The position numbers and the translations under genes were made by a program. A model generated the notes under the pieces. It was not told the origin of the DNA and did not search any database. It saw only the letters and a program-made list of their open reading frames with translations. Below, one piece after another: positions 36,801-51,800 of a stretch of DNA of 64,000 bases. Every line of letters begins with the position of its first letter. The stretch's first letter is position 1. Source of the stretch: Mactra quadrangularis (taxonomy: Eukaryota > Mollusca > Bivalvia > Venerida > Mactridae); the NCBI GenBank assembly GCA_025267735.1, contig CM046303.1, positions 55,011,403-55,075,402 on the forward strand. Direction: 5' to 3'.

Positions 36801-39800
36801 CACAGCCGACACGTTAACAGTGGTGTAGCTTGTGCGTTTTGGAAGTTACGCAAGCCATAAGTTTTAATTAATTGTGGGGCCATTCCCAGTCTTAGAATTT
36901 AAAAACATAATGTAAAAATGCACTCTTCAAAATTAATTGTTTGCTTTTAATTCTTTCTTTTCATACTTGATCTCACGCACGTGAGTATCGATGTGCCAGG
37001 CTACGTCACTGTTCAATGTGAGTAAATAATAATAAAACATGAGGAGATTGACAGTATATAGATTACAATGACTTATTTCCATATAAAAATGGTCAGTATT
37101 AAGTTACAAATAGCGTACCACACTTATATACACAAATCAGAGTCATTAGACTTTTTACTGGTATATCTACGGTTATCATAATAAATGATACAAACTTTGG
37201 GAGTATATATTCAGGCAACCGAAATTTACATACAACTAGATATTTATAATCGTATAATCGTTGAATATTAAAACAAATCGTATTTTATCTAACTAAATTC
37301 TATGTCCCACTCCAAGCCAATGAAATATGTTTTATAGCACTTTGTCTTACACCAAATAATGAAAAATAACCAAATCACCATTTTGCTTACAGACTAGATG
37401 TTAACATCATTTATATACATAAAATGTCCGAATCACTGGACGAGATCTTACAGATCGAGTTTCACGTATATATGTAATGTATGTATAGCGACAATATACT
37501 AAAATTCATGTCAACCCATAACCGGTCACTAAACTACAATAAAGTCCATCAAATAAACATAAATTTGCATAGTTTCAATAGATTTCACGTAATTTGCAAC
37601 TAAATGATGTTTTACAACAAAGGGACAAAATAAAAAATGTTTTATCATTTCTACTTAAATAACCGATTTGTTCAGAATGATAAATAGTTCGTTGCCAAGG
37701 TAACCACACCAGTAAAATACATTTATAAATCCCAACTAAACAAATGATGCTTAATTAACATATCCCTGACACCCTCTTTCAATATATTACGTTCCTTTGG
37801 TTGTTTCATCTTTAATGGTAACTCACGGCGTTCAGACAAGTTGAATGAGAACTCGGACAACAATCTGAAACAATGTACAACAATAACAACATTTATACAT
37901 GAAAAACAAATAAACAAGACTACATGCCAAGTGTTTTAAATCAATTTGAATACATTCACAAGATTTTGATGTTAATGTTCAATGGCGGGCCCCATCTGAG
38001 AAAAGTGCCTTGGACAGTAATTAGGCAGTAACAGTCGAAAAAGTTCCGCATGCACAGGCATATTCAAAATGCATTCCATATAAAGAGCGCAGGCTCCATT
38101 CTGCGCTCAATGATAGTATTTACATTGTATCGGTTTTTTTTAGTATTTAGGGAAAGGCACAGGAGCCTAACATTGTATAATACATTCAGAAAATTAATCG
38201 CATTTTTTCGACGTGGGTGAAAATTTTGAGGTAAACTAAAAAATTAGAAAATGCAAGAGTTCAAAGACATTTTAGAAAGGGAATGGACCCGTAAACAACC
38301 CCTGTAGTATAATAAAAAAGTCCCTAATTGTAAATGTTTTTTAAAAATATACCAGAAAGCAGCTCTGTTATACAATGATAAGTTCATATTTCTATAAATG
38401 TTTCCAGCTTGCCACAGCAAATACTTCAGTTCTTCTTATTCAAATTATTTTCGTACATCCTATATAATGGGGTGTGCCGATGTTCAACTTACATTCATTA
38501 AAAAGTTTACTGTACAGATGTATAAGTCTCATGGCTATACTTGACTTGTTCACTGTACAATTTCACAGTATTTATAGCTCAGTGGGGTCAATGTATGCAC
38601 TACTGACAGTCGAATAAAATTCATCAATATTCATGTGCTGTATGATTATTCATAAACAGGGATTCTTTCTCTTTTCTTTTTATTGGGTTTAACGCTGTGT
38701 CAACACAATTTAGGTCATTTTACGGTGTCCAGCGCACCTAATATAGCTTTCCTGGACCCTTGTCTATAACCAGTACTCACCCACTCTTCCGCAAGGCCAG
38801 ATTATTCTCCATATATCTTAATAAAGGAGGAAAATGAACATTATTGTCAAATTTTCATGGAAGGGAATAACTTTCCCGGGTGTGATTCGAACCCCTACCC
38901 CCTTCAGGACACAAGATTCCAAATCCTGGCGCTAACAACTGCGCCACTGACCCAGGTTAACAACAGAGGTTCAACTGCGTCAAGAGATACAGTACATCAC
39001 CAGAAAGGTTAAAATATTGTTATCACTGATAAAGGCCAAGTTATATGAAGTGGTAATAATGTAAATATAATTGTGTTTATTTTAATAGATATATTACATC
39101 AAAAAGTGCTAACAAGTGGTTGTAAACTATGTGAAGATGTAACAATTATCAGATACCACATAATACTTGATTGATTGTTAATCTTGTCACATTTCAATGA
39201 GGTGAGTTTTCAGGTTTGGGCTCATATGATTACGAATTTCAAACAGCATTTTTTTTCTCACCTGATATAAGACAGTAGGTTGCAAAATGTGAGGCAACTT
39301 CAGTAAGGAGTGTGCTTTGATTTTGATGATAAAACCTGGTGAAAAAAACTTAACATGAAATATGTTTAACATAGATTTAATGGTTATGTAGTTTTTATTA
39401 TCAACATGTTGCATTTTATCTGCAAAATGTGTATAATGTGATTGTGGTTCGAGCTTCGGACCCCCCTAGAAAAGTTCAGACCCCCCCCCCCCTAGAAAAA
39501 AATCCTGGATTCGCCCCTGCTCTGTATACAGCCTAAATTAATGTTCGTTCAATCTTTAGTCTCAGTCATCGTAATCAAGGGTACCAGGGGACAAAGCCCT
39601 TTCTAGCAATATATGTAGGGAACTGACCAAAAGTCACTATCGGAATTTTGAAATACCCCCATTTCACCCAAACATTTAAGAACAGTGTGTGGTGCTGTAA
39701 CAACAATTTATCAGTACATGGTAAACATAAAATTGACAACAAAAACATGCCTTGTACCAAATTTATTATCAAATAATATTCAAATAAAATACAACAACAA

Positions 39801-42800
39801 AGTCTTAAGGTAACAATTATAAAACTATAAAAGTAAGACAAAACAAAGATAAAGGATTTCTTATATAGATAACAGAAACATCAACAAAAGATAAATCATG
39901 CAAAACATAAAATAAAATATATAATAAATCAGCAGGATTTCAATATTTACAGTATGACCTGAGAAATCTAAACATTGCTGGGATCAAACATGAACATTCA
40001 ATATCCTGAAATTCCTGAATTTAGTGAGTTCAACAGCTTTTAAAGTGCATATGAAAAGAATGTCGGTCCTAAAAACCCTGAACTTCAGGACCAATTTTCA
40101 AAATTCCTGAAATTCCCTAACTTCAACAGCTACTATTGTTCATTTGAAAAAAAACAAAAACATTTTCTCTGATACCAGAAATCCTTATTTCCTTATTTCC
40201 AGGACCTCTAACTTGTCACACATGATATTCTAATTTTATAACTTTCTGGATTTAATAATGATATTTTGCATTCTAATATCCAAAATGGGATAACCAAAAA
40301 TTTATTGAAAATTTCCGAAAAATCCTGAATTTTTCACAGTTTCAATTTCTCAGGTGATACTGTACAGGTAAAAATGTTAACATTATGCATAATTCATATG
40401 GCTTCCTATGACTTTGGTAATATTTCTTATAGCTTCATATTTCTTACTCTCTCAACAGTTTGAACTATATAAATAGGATGAGGCCAATAATGTTTATCTA
40501 AAAACATGTTGTTTAAAAACAACAAGAATGGGGAGGGGGTGCAAACAAAGTTCATACATACTCAGAAATATCTAGAAAGCACTAAATTCTTTGTTTATAA
40601 GTTCTTCCCTAAAAAAAACTATTGTAAAGTAAGGTAAATTCAGTTCATGGTTTATTTCATAACTACAAGCTATAAAATGACTTTGGTTCTTTTTTTCTGA
40701 TCATAAAACATTGGAATGTATGAATGGAATAACTATCTCAGTATTAACAATGCAAAAAACAATGTTAGTGGTAATTATGTGTGGAACAATGGATCATCTT
40801 CAGGCACCGTTGGCTACATTACTCTCAAAGATTATAATAAACAAAAGGTAAATATGCAATTTTGTTGGTTTTCAAAGAATCTTTAAGCGCAAATAACTTT
40901 GTAATGAAAATCAAGTCAACTTCAGTAAATCAGCTGTTTTTCTGGTGTTTAACTGTTCAATACTGACGGAATTTCAACAAAAAGAAGTTAAGTTAAAAGA
41001 AAAAGATACAATATAATACAATACTAAACAACTGAGGAATAATACATAACAAATCATGTATGTTATATACAGAAAATAAATTCTTATCATTTTCCAAATA
41101 AAAATACAACAAAAGAGCTTAGGAGTTTAAGTAAATGTCAAAAGGCACGTTATTCAACATAAACTGAAAGTTACAAATACTTAACTTTTTACCCACAGCT
41201 AAAATAGCATAGCATAGCACCATACATGTCTAAATGAAATACATTTCAGATAATAAAAAGTCAGGGACAAAAATAAATACAGGTACTAAAAAATCTAAAA
41301 AATCTAAATGACTACAATCCAATCCTATCCTACATCTACATTTTCATATGAAACATAATATTATTGAAGACTTAATTTTAACCAAGAGCATGGTAAGGCA
41401 TTACCACAGCTAGTCTCATTAAGTCAGACCTTAAATATGCTACCTATAGTAGAAAGTCGGCAACCTACAGATGAGAAAATTTAGTGGAGCATAAAATAAT
41501 GAGACTGAGCTTAGTCTACCCTTACCTGTCTTAAAATTAAGACGGTTCTACCCTGACAATTAATGGAATTCTAAGGAGACTGTTCATGATCTGTGCTGAC
41601 TCAAAACATGGTTCTATCCTAACAATTATTAGAACGCTATAAATGAATCAAAATAAACAAGAAAATTAACACACGGATACGGACAAAACAAAAAATAATT
41701 GAAAATAAATATTATAAAGTAAAGGTTGGCAGGAATAGTGTCACAATGTAAACAAGAGCTCCGCTGGGCGGGGCATTATACGGCCGTGTGCAGTCCATGC
41801 TGTGTTCTATCTCATATGAAGTTCCTGTGACCTTGACCAATGACCCCGGGATCTCAGAATAGGTCCCATCCTTAACTGGAGGGCTATCCAAAGCAAAGAT
41901 TTTAAGAACCTAGGTACAGCCATGGTTGAGTTATCACCAGCACAAAGTTTTCCCATACAAACTTCCAGTGACCTTGACCCTGGGGCCTCAGAACCAAAAG
42001 TTTTCACCCTTGACCCAAAGAGTATTGATACATAAAATTTGGTGATCTTGGATAAAGTTGGTTGTTGGAAAAGGTTTTTCCTCATGATTTCCTTGTGACT
42101 TTGACCCAGGGGCCTAAAACCAAAGGGGCATATGCTAGACATTTAGGCTACCCATAAAAAATTTGGTAAACCTGAGGTACAATCATTATTGAGTTATTGT
42201 CTGGAAAATGTTTCAATAGAAATTAAGTCCCAGTGACTTTGACTTTTGACCCTGGGGTCTCCAAATCAAAAGGGAACATCCTCTACCAAAGTGCTATCAA
42301 CACATTACTCCTTGACAAATGGGCTGATCCACATAAAATTTGGTTAACCTAGGTACAATCATTGTTTAGTTATTGTCCAGACAGGGTTTTCCATATGATG
42401 CCCCTGTGACCATGACCTTTGACCCAGGGGCCCCATAACCAATAGGGCATATCCTTGACACATGGACTACTCTCACATAAAATTTGGAGAATATAGGTAC
42501 ATTGGTGGTTCAGTTATTGTCTGGACAAGTTTTTCATTGTTTGCCATTTTTACTTTATTAACATATTGATTAAACATTTGAAGTCACTGCTTGGTAATTT
42601 GATATCTTATGGTTGAAGGTTTAAACTTGACCCAGGAGCCCCAAAACCAATAGGGAACATCCTTGACACAAGGGCTACTCTCACATGAAATTTGGTGAAC
42701 CTAGGTGCAGTCATTGTTGAGTTATTGTCCGGACAATGTTTTTCAATATGATGCCCCTGTGACCTTGACCTTTGACCCAGAGGCCCCAAAACCATTAAGG

Positions 42801-45800
42801 TTTATCCTTGACACATGGGCTACTCTCACATAAAATTTGGTGAACCTAGGTACATTGGTGGTTCAGTTATTGTCTGGACAAAAATTTTCCATATGATGCC
42901 TCTGTGACCTTGACCTTTGAACCTGGGGCCCCAAAACCTACAGGGCACATCCTCGACACAAGGGCTACCTTCACATAAAATTTTGTGAACCTAGGTACAG
43001 TCATTGTTGAGTTATTGTCTGGACAAGGTTTTTCAATATGATGCCCCTGTGACCTTGACCTTTGACCCAGGGGCCCCAAAACCAATAGGGCATATCATTA
43101 ACACATGGGCTACTCTCACATAAAATTTGGTGAACCTAGGTACATTGGTGGTTCAGTTATTGTCCGAACAAGTTTTTCATTGTTTGCCGTTTGACTTTAT
43201 TAACATATTTATTGAACATTTGAAGTCACTGCTTGGTAATTTGATATCTTCTGGTTGAAGGTTTAAACTTGACCCAGGGGCCCCAACACCAAAAGGGAAC
43301 ATCCTTGACCTATGGGCTACTCTTACATTAAATTTGGTGAACCTAGGTGCAGTCATTGTTGAGTTATTACCCGGACAATGTTTTTCAATATGATGCCCCT
43401 GTGACCTTGACCTTTGACCCAGGGGCCCCAAAACCAATAGGGCATATCCTTGACACATGGGCTACTCTCACATAAAATTTGGTGAACCTAGGTACATTGG
43501 TGGTTCAGTTATTGTCCGGACAAAGTTTTTCCATATGATGCCTCTGTGACCTTGACCTTTGAACCTAGGGGACCCAAAACCTATAGGGCACAGCCTTGAC
43601 ACATGGGCTACCTTCACATAAAATTTTGTGAACCTAGGTACAGTCATTGTGGAGTTATTGTCCGGACAAGGTTTTTCAATATGATGCCCCTGTGACCTTG
43701 ACCTTTGACCCAGGGGCCTCAAAACCAATACGGTACATCCTTGACCCATGGGCTACTCATACATAAAATTTGGTGAACCTAGGTAGATTGGTTGTTCAGT
43801 TATTGTCCAGACAAGTTTTTTTCCCATATGATGCCCCTGTGACCTTGACCTTTCACCCAGGGGCCCCAAAACCAATAGGGAACATCCTTGACACACGGGC
43901 TACTCTTACATAAAATTTTGTGAACCTAGGTACAGTCTTTGTTGAGTTATCGTCCGGACAAGTTTTACCTATTTTAAGTCCCAGTGACCTTGACCTTTGA
44001 CCCTGGGGTCTCAAAATCAATAGGGAACTTCCTCCACCCAAGGTCTATCCACACTTAAAATTTGAGGAACCTAGGTACATCCTTTCTTGAGTTATCATCC
44101 GGACAAGCAATTGTCCACGGACGGACAGACGGACAACATCGTAACATAATACGACCGTTTTTTCAAAACGGGCGTATAAAAAGTACTCACAACACTAGAT
44201 ATAATGATTATTCTTAAACAGAATAAAAAGGCAATGCAGCTGCACTTTTTGTCCCTTCTCTGCCCTTTTTGCTTCTCCCACAGCAGAAATAGTTTCTTTG
44301 AAACATCAATCCTGTGATGTTTCCTGCCCCTTTTCTACCTCCCTGCCCTTTCCTGGTTTTTAGAATAATCACTACTACACATAACATAGTGAAAACAAAA
44401 TCACAATAAATAAATGACTGGAAATAGAGACCCATAAGTTATAGAACCATTTGTAAAATGTATATGTAGTAAAACACAACAGTAATGAAAGGGAGATAAC
44501 AACATAAGTGAAAAAATGTATAAATTAAAGCATGAAAATATTCAGGATTAAAATCTCCTGAAATTAACTTTGTATGTTTTGCATAAAATACCGTGGTATT
44601 GAATGGTACAGTAAGTCAGTAAATGCTGTTTTAGAGAACCTGTACACATTAATATAATGGTAATTTAAACCAGTCCAAAATTTAAAGCATGTGGGGATAC
44701 TGGAAGAAGATTCAACCAGAAGATACCTTGGGGTATGCTGCAGAAAGTTTTTGAAATGCAAACAACCAAATCATTAAAAAAAAATTTGAAAACTTATTGG
44801 TGTGTAGGGGGGTAGTTCATTCCCAACCTCCTTCACATCTGGTGTTGTAAAGATACATTGTATTAAAGCTTTGATATTAGATAGTAAATACACAAGAACA
44901 AATTTTAAGTTAAGTATGAGGAAACAAAAATGTGTAATTAAGCTTTATATTATCAGATTCAAATATAAATGGTTAGGAGAAACTAAACTCTTCCACTCGT
45001 CTTCAAAAAATGCTTATTAAGTTAACAAAGTATTGCACTAAATTATAACAGAAAAAAATAATCTCATTATATTTTTGTGAAATGGATTTCAATAGTTCCA
45101 ATGACTGGCCAGCAGTCTTCATTAATTTTAAAATACATTGGAATGAATGGTATAAAACAACAGTGTAACATTCATACAAATACATGTATAAAGACATGCC
45201 ACTTCAACCAATACTGTAAAACAATGTCCCAAGTAATTCATTGCATCTCCATGTACAAAACCACTGACTAGGTAGAGACTTCAAAATTTTCTAAGTGCTG
45301 ATTTTTTTATTTCAGTAGCTTTTACATAGATAAAAATTCACTTCTAGTGCCGTTTAATTCCTGACCTTCAGGATAAATTGAAAAGAAACTTGGCCTCAGA
45401 TACTGAACTCAGAGACTTAATATAGCTTCTACAGAAGTTGGAATATTCTATTTTATCTATGAAGCTGCTTAACAGGTTATGTTACAGTCCCATAAACATA
45501 AAAATAGCCGCGAGGGCACCGTACGGGTGCCGTGCGATCAAGCTCCGCAAGGACTTGTACGACTCTTGCGTACCCGTACGGACTGTTACATTTTTACCAG
45601 GGTCAGTGAGATGAGCCACGGATACACGTATCAGTTTCAAAATCAAATCGTGAACACAATCGTGGCCGAGTATGGATTAAACTTGCATATCTTCCAGCTA
45701 CGACTCCGTACAAGTGTGTTATTTTGTGCCATGTGCGTATCGTCTCCTTGATACGCAAGGCTTCCCACGGCCTATGGCTGTCTGCACGTACAGGTCCGCA

Positions 45801-48800
45801 ACAAGCCACTATTTTATGGGACTGAGGCATTACTCTACATCAATTAGAAATGAATCATCACAGAAGTTCAGAAATAAAAGCATAAAAGCTCAATGTAATT
45901 GCATTGAATCAGAAAATACCTTTATGAAATGCACATACAATGTATATGAAAGCCACAAGTACTGGTATTGATGCCATGAGAAAATCATACCCTTTGAATA
46001 AATATACAGGGCCATCCATAATTACCTTCACACTTTAGTAAATATTTAATGGTTTTTTTTACATTTTTACCAATACTTAAGACCTTGATAACATATCTTT
46101 AAGTACATGAGCATGTATAACAATTACAGTTGCATAAAGTATCATTACTTATCTTTCAAATGTTACATTCTATTCTAAATCTTGTAATGCATAAATACAT
46201 ATGAAATAAGTTTTAATCGTATACATGAAAAATAGACTTTTTTTACTAATGTAAAGGTAATTTTGGATGGTACTGTATATAAATGATATCTAATTAAAGT
46301 AGTTAATACAGTGGTAAACTACATGTGCTGGCATCAGTGCCATTTTTCCATTAGAAATAATTCCCTATGAAAAAATATACATGAATTGAAAGTATGGGTA
46401 ACAGCAGTTATACAGTTATATCTCTAAAGTTGCCATGAAAACAAATGATGAGCAATTAAAATATCTTTAACAGACTCTGTTATCATTTTCCCAGGGTTTC
46501 TCTTTTTTATTAGTTCATATTTAGAATCAAGGTTGAAACCAAATTGAGATAAAATCCTGAAATAAAATGAAAATAGAAATAAAATAAGGATACATACAAC
46601 ACAAAGAAATAAAACAACCATTGAATAAGTCATCTCCTTAAATTTCTCCAGCACCAGCCCAATTTATCATGCTAAATATTTCAGGGCAAAATTTTCTCAA
46701 CAGCCCCTCTGTATGAAATAAGAAATTTTCACTAGCCAGAATCAATTTTCAAGAGTCTCTGCAGGTCTGGACATTAAAAGTCATTCTATTGCCCTTGACA
46801 ACCTATATTTGGTTTGGGCAACTTGTTACTGCTAGTAAACATTTGATTTGGGCAAGTCAAACATAAAGCCGGTTGTCCAACCAAATAACTTAGTTTAAAA
46901 ATTAGCTCAAAGCCAGGGAAGGACTTAACTAATTTTTAAACAAGGTTACTTGGTAGGACAACTGGTTATATGTTTCACTTGCCCAAATCAAATGTTAACA
47001 AGAAGTAACATGTTGCCAGAACCAAATATAGGTTGGATTAAGGTGATGACTGGAATAAAATTATATCATGATAGGCATAGGAATGAATTCAAAAAATGAT
47101 GCATACTGTAAGATACTTAATGTTTCTATGATGAGTTTTTTGCCTATCAAAATCCAAGGTCTAATAGAACTGCATAAGGGTTTAAGGGGTAAAGATACAC
47201 GAAAATATGAACTTTTTAATTCAATCAATTTTGTGCTTGATTTACTGGTGCTCATTTGCCTTAATTCTCAGTCCTAGATCTCTTTTATCATAGATTCTTC
47301 ACAGAATAAAGTATCTCCATGACAACTTAGCTTAGCTGAGAGAGAAACTGAGTTGTTGAAAATTATGTTTAATGGAATGGAAATTAACTTTGATGAGCCA
47401 CTTTGAATTTTAGAAAAAACAAGTAAATCTGTGAGCTAATGCTCACTAGTGATACCCCCGCAAAAAATCTAAAAATATGCGACAAACAGGAAGTAGATGA
47501 GCAAGGAGCATGAAATCGCTTTACACCACATGGGACTATGGGATGAAGCAATATGCAAAGTATTAGGCTGCTGCATGTTATAGTTGCTGAGAAAACTGCG
47601 ACAGAAATTTTGTAACGGACGGACGCACAGATGGACAAGGGTAAAACAGTATACCCCCCTCTTCTTCGAAGCGGGGGTATAATTATGCATGCATCATTTT
47701 CTGAAACTTGTGATGAGAGGTGTTGAACCACAAGGACTAGTTAACGCAAGTAGCATGAGTAACAAAACAACTACAAATAATAATACGTAATAGATAACAA
47801 AATTACTACATAAAAACAAAACAAAGCAATACAAAGCAATACTCATGTGAAGAATGGACAAAATAAAATACTGTAGAACAATTTACAAAATCAAATAAGG
47901 TGCCACAATATCAACTATTTCATGCTACAGAATGAATGCCTATTATTTTACAACTGAACCAAGAGGCAGCAACTTAGTAGTAGATTTTTTATGTTATAGA
48001 AAGCCAATGTCCACCAGTTGAAATAGAGAGAATGTCCCAGTATACATAAGCCATATTTATAAGCCATACAACTTGATTTTTTTACAAAATTAACAACAAT
48101 TGCCCAACATGATTTAGAATCATTGGTAGGAGGAAGAATGGGCATAAAAAATTATTTCATGACAAAGCTCCAGGATAGTATGACCCACCCTGGAATCAAA
48201 CCTACAACCCCTTGATCAGTAGACATGTGCGCCACCAACTGAGCTTGCAGAGCAGTTGAAAATGGAACACAAAATTCAAGTTGCATGACTTATAGACATG
48301 ATCTAACCAACAATAATCTATTAAAACATATATGAGACAAACCTGAGTTCACATTTGATCTGTACCCAACCAGGACTACGCATATATGACCATGGATGAT
48401 ACCATTTCTCTACAACATCAGTACATGAACACAATGTCTCTAACCATAAATGTAACACTTGTTCACTGTAATTGTACAGAAAAACATACAAAGCTATCCT
48501 AATGTTCTTGGACAAAAGTTTTGAGATCAATAGACTATATCCGGAATTCAAATATTTGGGTTTTTCCCCTCCGGTACAAACAAACTTTCACCATTACAAT
48601 GAAAACACGTGTACGAAGAACAATAGGATTTAATCCATAGTTTGTGCTATTTAGCAATAATGTGTAACTAACTTTGTTTGTACCGCCTGGGCACAGACGA
48701 AAAAACTCATAACTTTGAATTCCGGATTAGGACTATTGGTCACACATACCTCAAGTAAATTTACCATACATAAAAACTTATTCATGTATAGTGCGACAAT

Positions 48801-51800
48801 ATTAACCTGAGCTTGAACTACCTTATTATAATAATTACACACCTCACTAACATTAAATTGTGAGTTTCCGAATGCGTGTATACAGTTATACACATATTTA
48901 TAACAACCTAAGTAATTATAAATCAATTTTGTAAACATGGCTTGCAACAGTATGTTTAATTTTGAACACATTCATTTGGGGGAAACAAGTAAGTTCACAT
49001 TATTGTGGCTCAGTTTCAAACTTAAAGTATTTATTCTTATGAAAACAAAATCAATTGTTCAGTCCATGTATTTTGCCGAAAGCTTCCAATTAAACTCGAT
49101 TTACAAAAAAGACAAAAATGGAGGGTTAATACTGAGTTTAACATATTCTTGCATAGAGGTCAAGCTCAGGTTGATATTGTCGGACTATAACATAGTTTGA
49201 TACATAAGATGATAAACTAATGAATGCTTATTTTGAAAAAAATATTCAAACAATTATTAAATGATTACAAGGGTAAAGTATATATATATTTTTCAAATTC
49301 TGAATTTCCTGATTTCAACAGCTTTTACTTTAGAAAAGAATGCTTTCTCAAGTCTTGAAATAGTCAGAACTTCTGGACCAATCCAAAAAACTTCCACGAA
49401 GACAAATTCTTTCAAGAATGGTTTAGCAACTTTACCCAGCAACCTTAGGTTATAAGATCTTGTTTTACAATCAAGCTAAACAAATTTATATAAACATAGT
49501 AAATTTAACAATAAAAACTTACTTTAATCCACAGCACATCAGTGATCTTAACTTGACATCCATTTGTGCATGAACAGCATCATGGGAAATATTGACAGCT
49601 TGTACAGCCTATATAATATAACAGACAAACAATCTACATTAACAATAGCATGCTTTTATCAATAGCTAAAGTTATAATTGTAGTTTCAAGTCTGCTTCCA
49701 TATGTGTTCAGCTGACTTCACAATTTTGTACAATAACTTCTGATCATTGTAATCCCCTTCAAGCAGGTGATCCATTTACACTTCCATGTGGTGGAACAAC
49801 TGTATGCCAACTTCTAGCTAGCTCAAGGAAATTAGCAATGCCTCTAGTGGGGTTTGAACCAGGGTGTTATAGATTCTTAAGCACACATGCTACCACTGGA
49901 CTTCTGTTTCAACATATAATACAAAAGCAATTGAATTTTGTGTATTATAAACTAGAGCTGTCATTGATTGGGCTATCAACAGTATCAATAAATGAATATT
50001 GACGATACACCGATATATATCGATGCATTCACTGCTGTACTTTACAGACTATTTATGTTGTCATTAACTCATAAAAGATGTATACTTGTCATGAGTGTTA
50101 GACCTTGGTATCCTGCATTAAACTGGTAAGTAGTTGGTAAAAAAGATTTGTATTGATAATAAATAAATAAAAAGATCTATCACAAATTGATTGTTTATTA
50201 TCCATTCATATTATGACAGTGCACCTGTTTCAGCTCACTATAGAAGGTTCATCTTGAAAATTTGGACCCTTTTATACATTTATCTACATAGGCTTTATTA
50301 TCAATACTTCAAGTTTCATATCAATTTTTGATCGAAAATAAAATATTGACGCTACACCAATCTGATAGAATCGATGACAACTCTAATTTAAACTGTATTT
50401 AATAACACAGTTCACCTGATAAATGTTTTTGTATTCAAATAAATATGGAGTTCAGTTTACCTTTGCATTCATACAATGGCAAAATGAGAATTCAAACAAT
50501 GCCCCACTTCAAAAAAGAATTAAAAAGGTCAATTTTGGCCAAGACCGAGCTAGTAATGAGTTAGTATAGGAATGATTAGATAGAACAATCTTAGTATAAC
50601 ATACTCTGTATAGAATCTCCTCTGGTGTAAGAACCTTGCCATCTTCATCTAATCTGAATGTTTTACACAACACTAATCTTGAATATACAGACTGGAAATC
50701 TTTCTCTACTTCATGAGAGGCAGCCTGGTTTAAAAAAACAACAACATAGAGTTTAACAGTCAAGAATAACATATAGAAACCATGAGATTTAGACCTTAAT
50801 TAACAAAATATGTGTAATGAGAAGTTATAATGACATGGAGAATTATTGTTATACAAATATGTTTATATTCAAAGTATAAATGTTAGCTACAATAAAATGC
50901 ATAAGTACATAAAATTAACAGGGATCAAACGCAAGCAGGATTTATCTATAGAAAAAAATTGTATCATTATAGTGAAAATTTAAAAGATACTATTTTTTAA
51001 AACAAAATTGCACATTTTAAAATGTATAATCACTAAGTTTATCAAGACATCAGTTATAACAATTTTTTCAATTTATTAGGTGAAGACAGAAATTTTTAAT
51101 CATACAAAACAAAAATATAAATGTTAATTATTACCTCTTCAATAAATAACCATGGATGACATATACTTCCTAACAATGAATGTCTTTTTAAACCATGTTC
51201 AAATACTGCCTTTAAAGCTGGACATAAACTAAAATGGAATAATCATACATTAAAATTTATGCTACGTAAAAACATTCACATACGAAATAATTGCAAACTG
51301 ACTGAAATGTCATTTTATTGGGTTTCTTTATTTCAGTTTTCAAAAAATATGTAAACACTAAAAACAGCTTTGGAAGAAAATCAATGGTTTGATACTATGT
51401 TCAGGAACCAATATCTTGAATCAAATCATCAAATTTATCACATAGCCTCCAAGTTTGGGCAAAAGTTAGACTGCCTCCCTAAGAAAACATGGAAGAGGCT
51501 ACAAAAGCAGACCTGAACAAATATTGCAACCTCTTTGCCATGTTTAAACCCTTTATTCTTAAGAAAAAACTATTGTGCAGCCTTTTGCTTTATCTAAATC
51601 CAATTCACAATGTACTCAATTTAATTTCTAAGCACAATGTAATTCATATTCAGGTAAAACCATACAAAAATCAAGTGGTATTTTTATGCTACATACGTTC
51701 CCCTGACTAGATCTGTTATTGCTTCAGAAACTCCATCATCACCAGCTAATGAATAACTTTTACTTCTTTCATCTAATAATTCAACAAACTTAGCCGGGAA

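Noticed and set aside
41807..44041. Minus-strand open frames rich in [17 protein letters not shown] repeats
   Set aside because: They are translations of the degenerate tandem units of a mobile element, broken by stops in nearly every unit.
47384..47731. 115-codon open frame on the minus strand
   Set aside because: It crosses the whole short element at 47419-47683 including its terminal hairpins, so it is a by-product of the repeat.
48321..48551. Open frame extending SGSM3 exon 48343-48465 to an early stop as a fourth C-terminus
   Set aside because: It simply reads past the donor GTTTGT for a few residues. Possible by intron retention, but nothing in the sequence favours it over the three real terminal exons.
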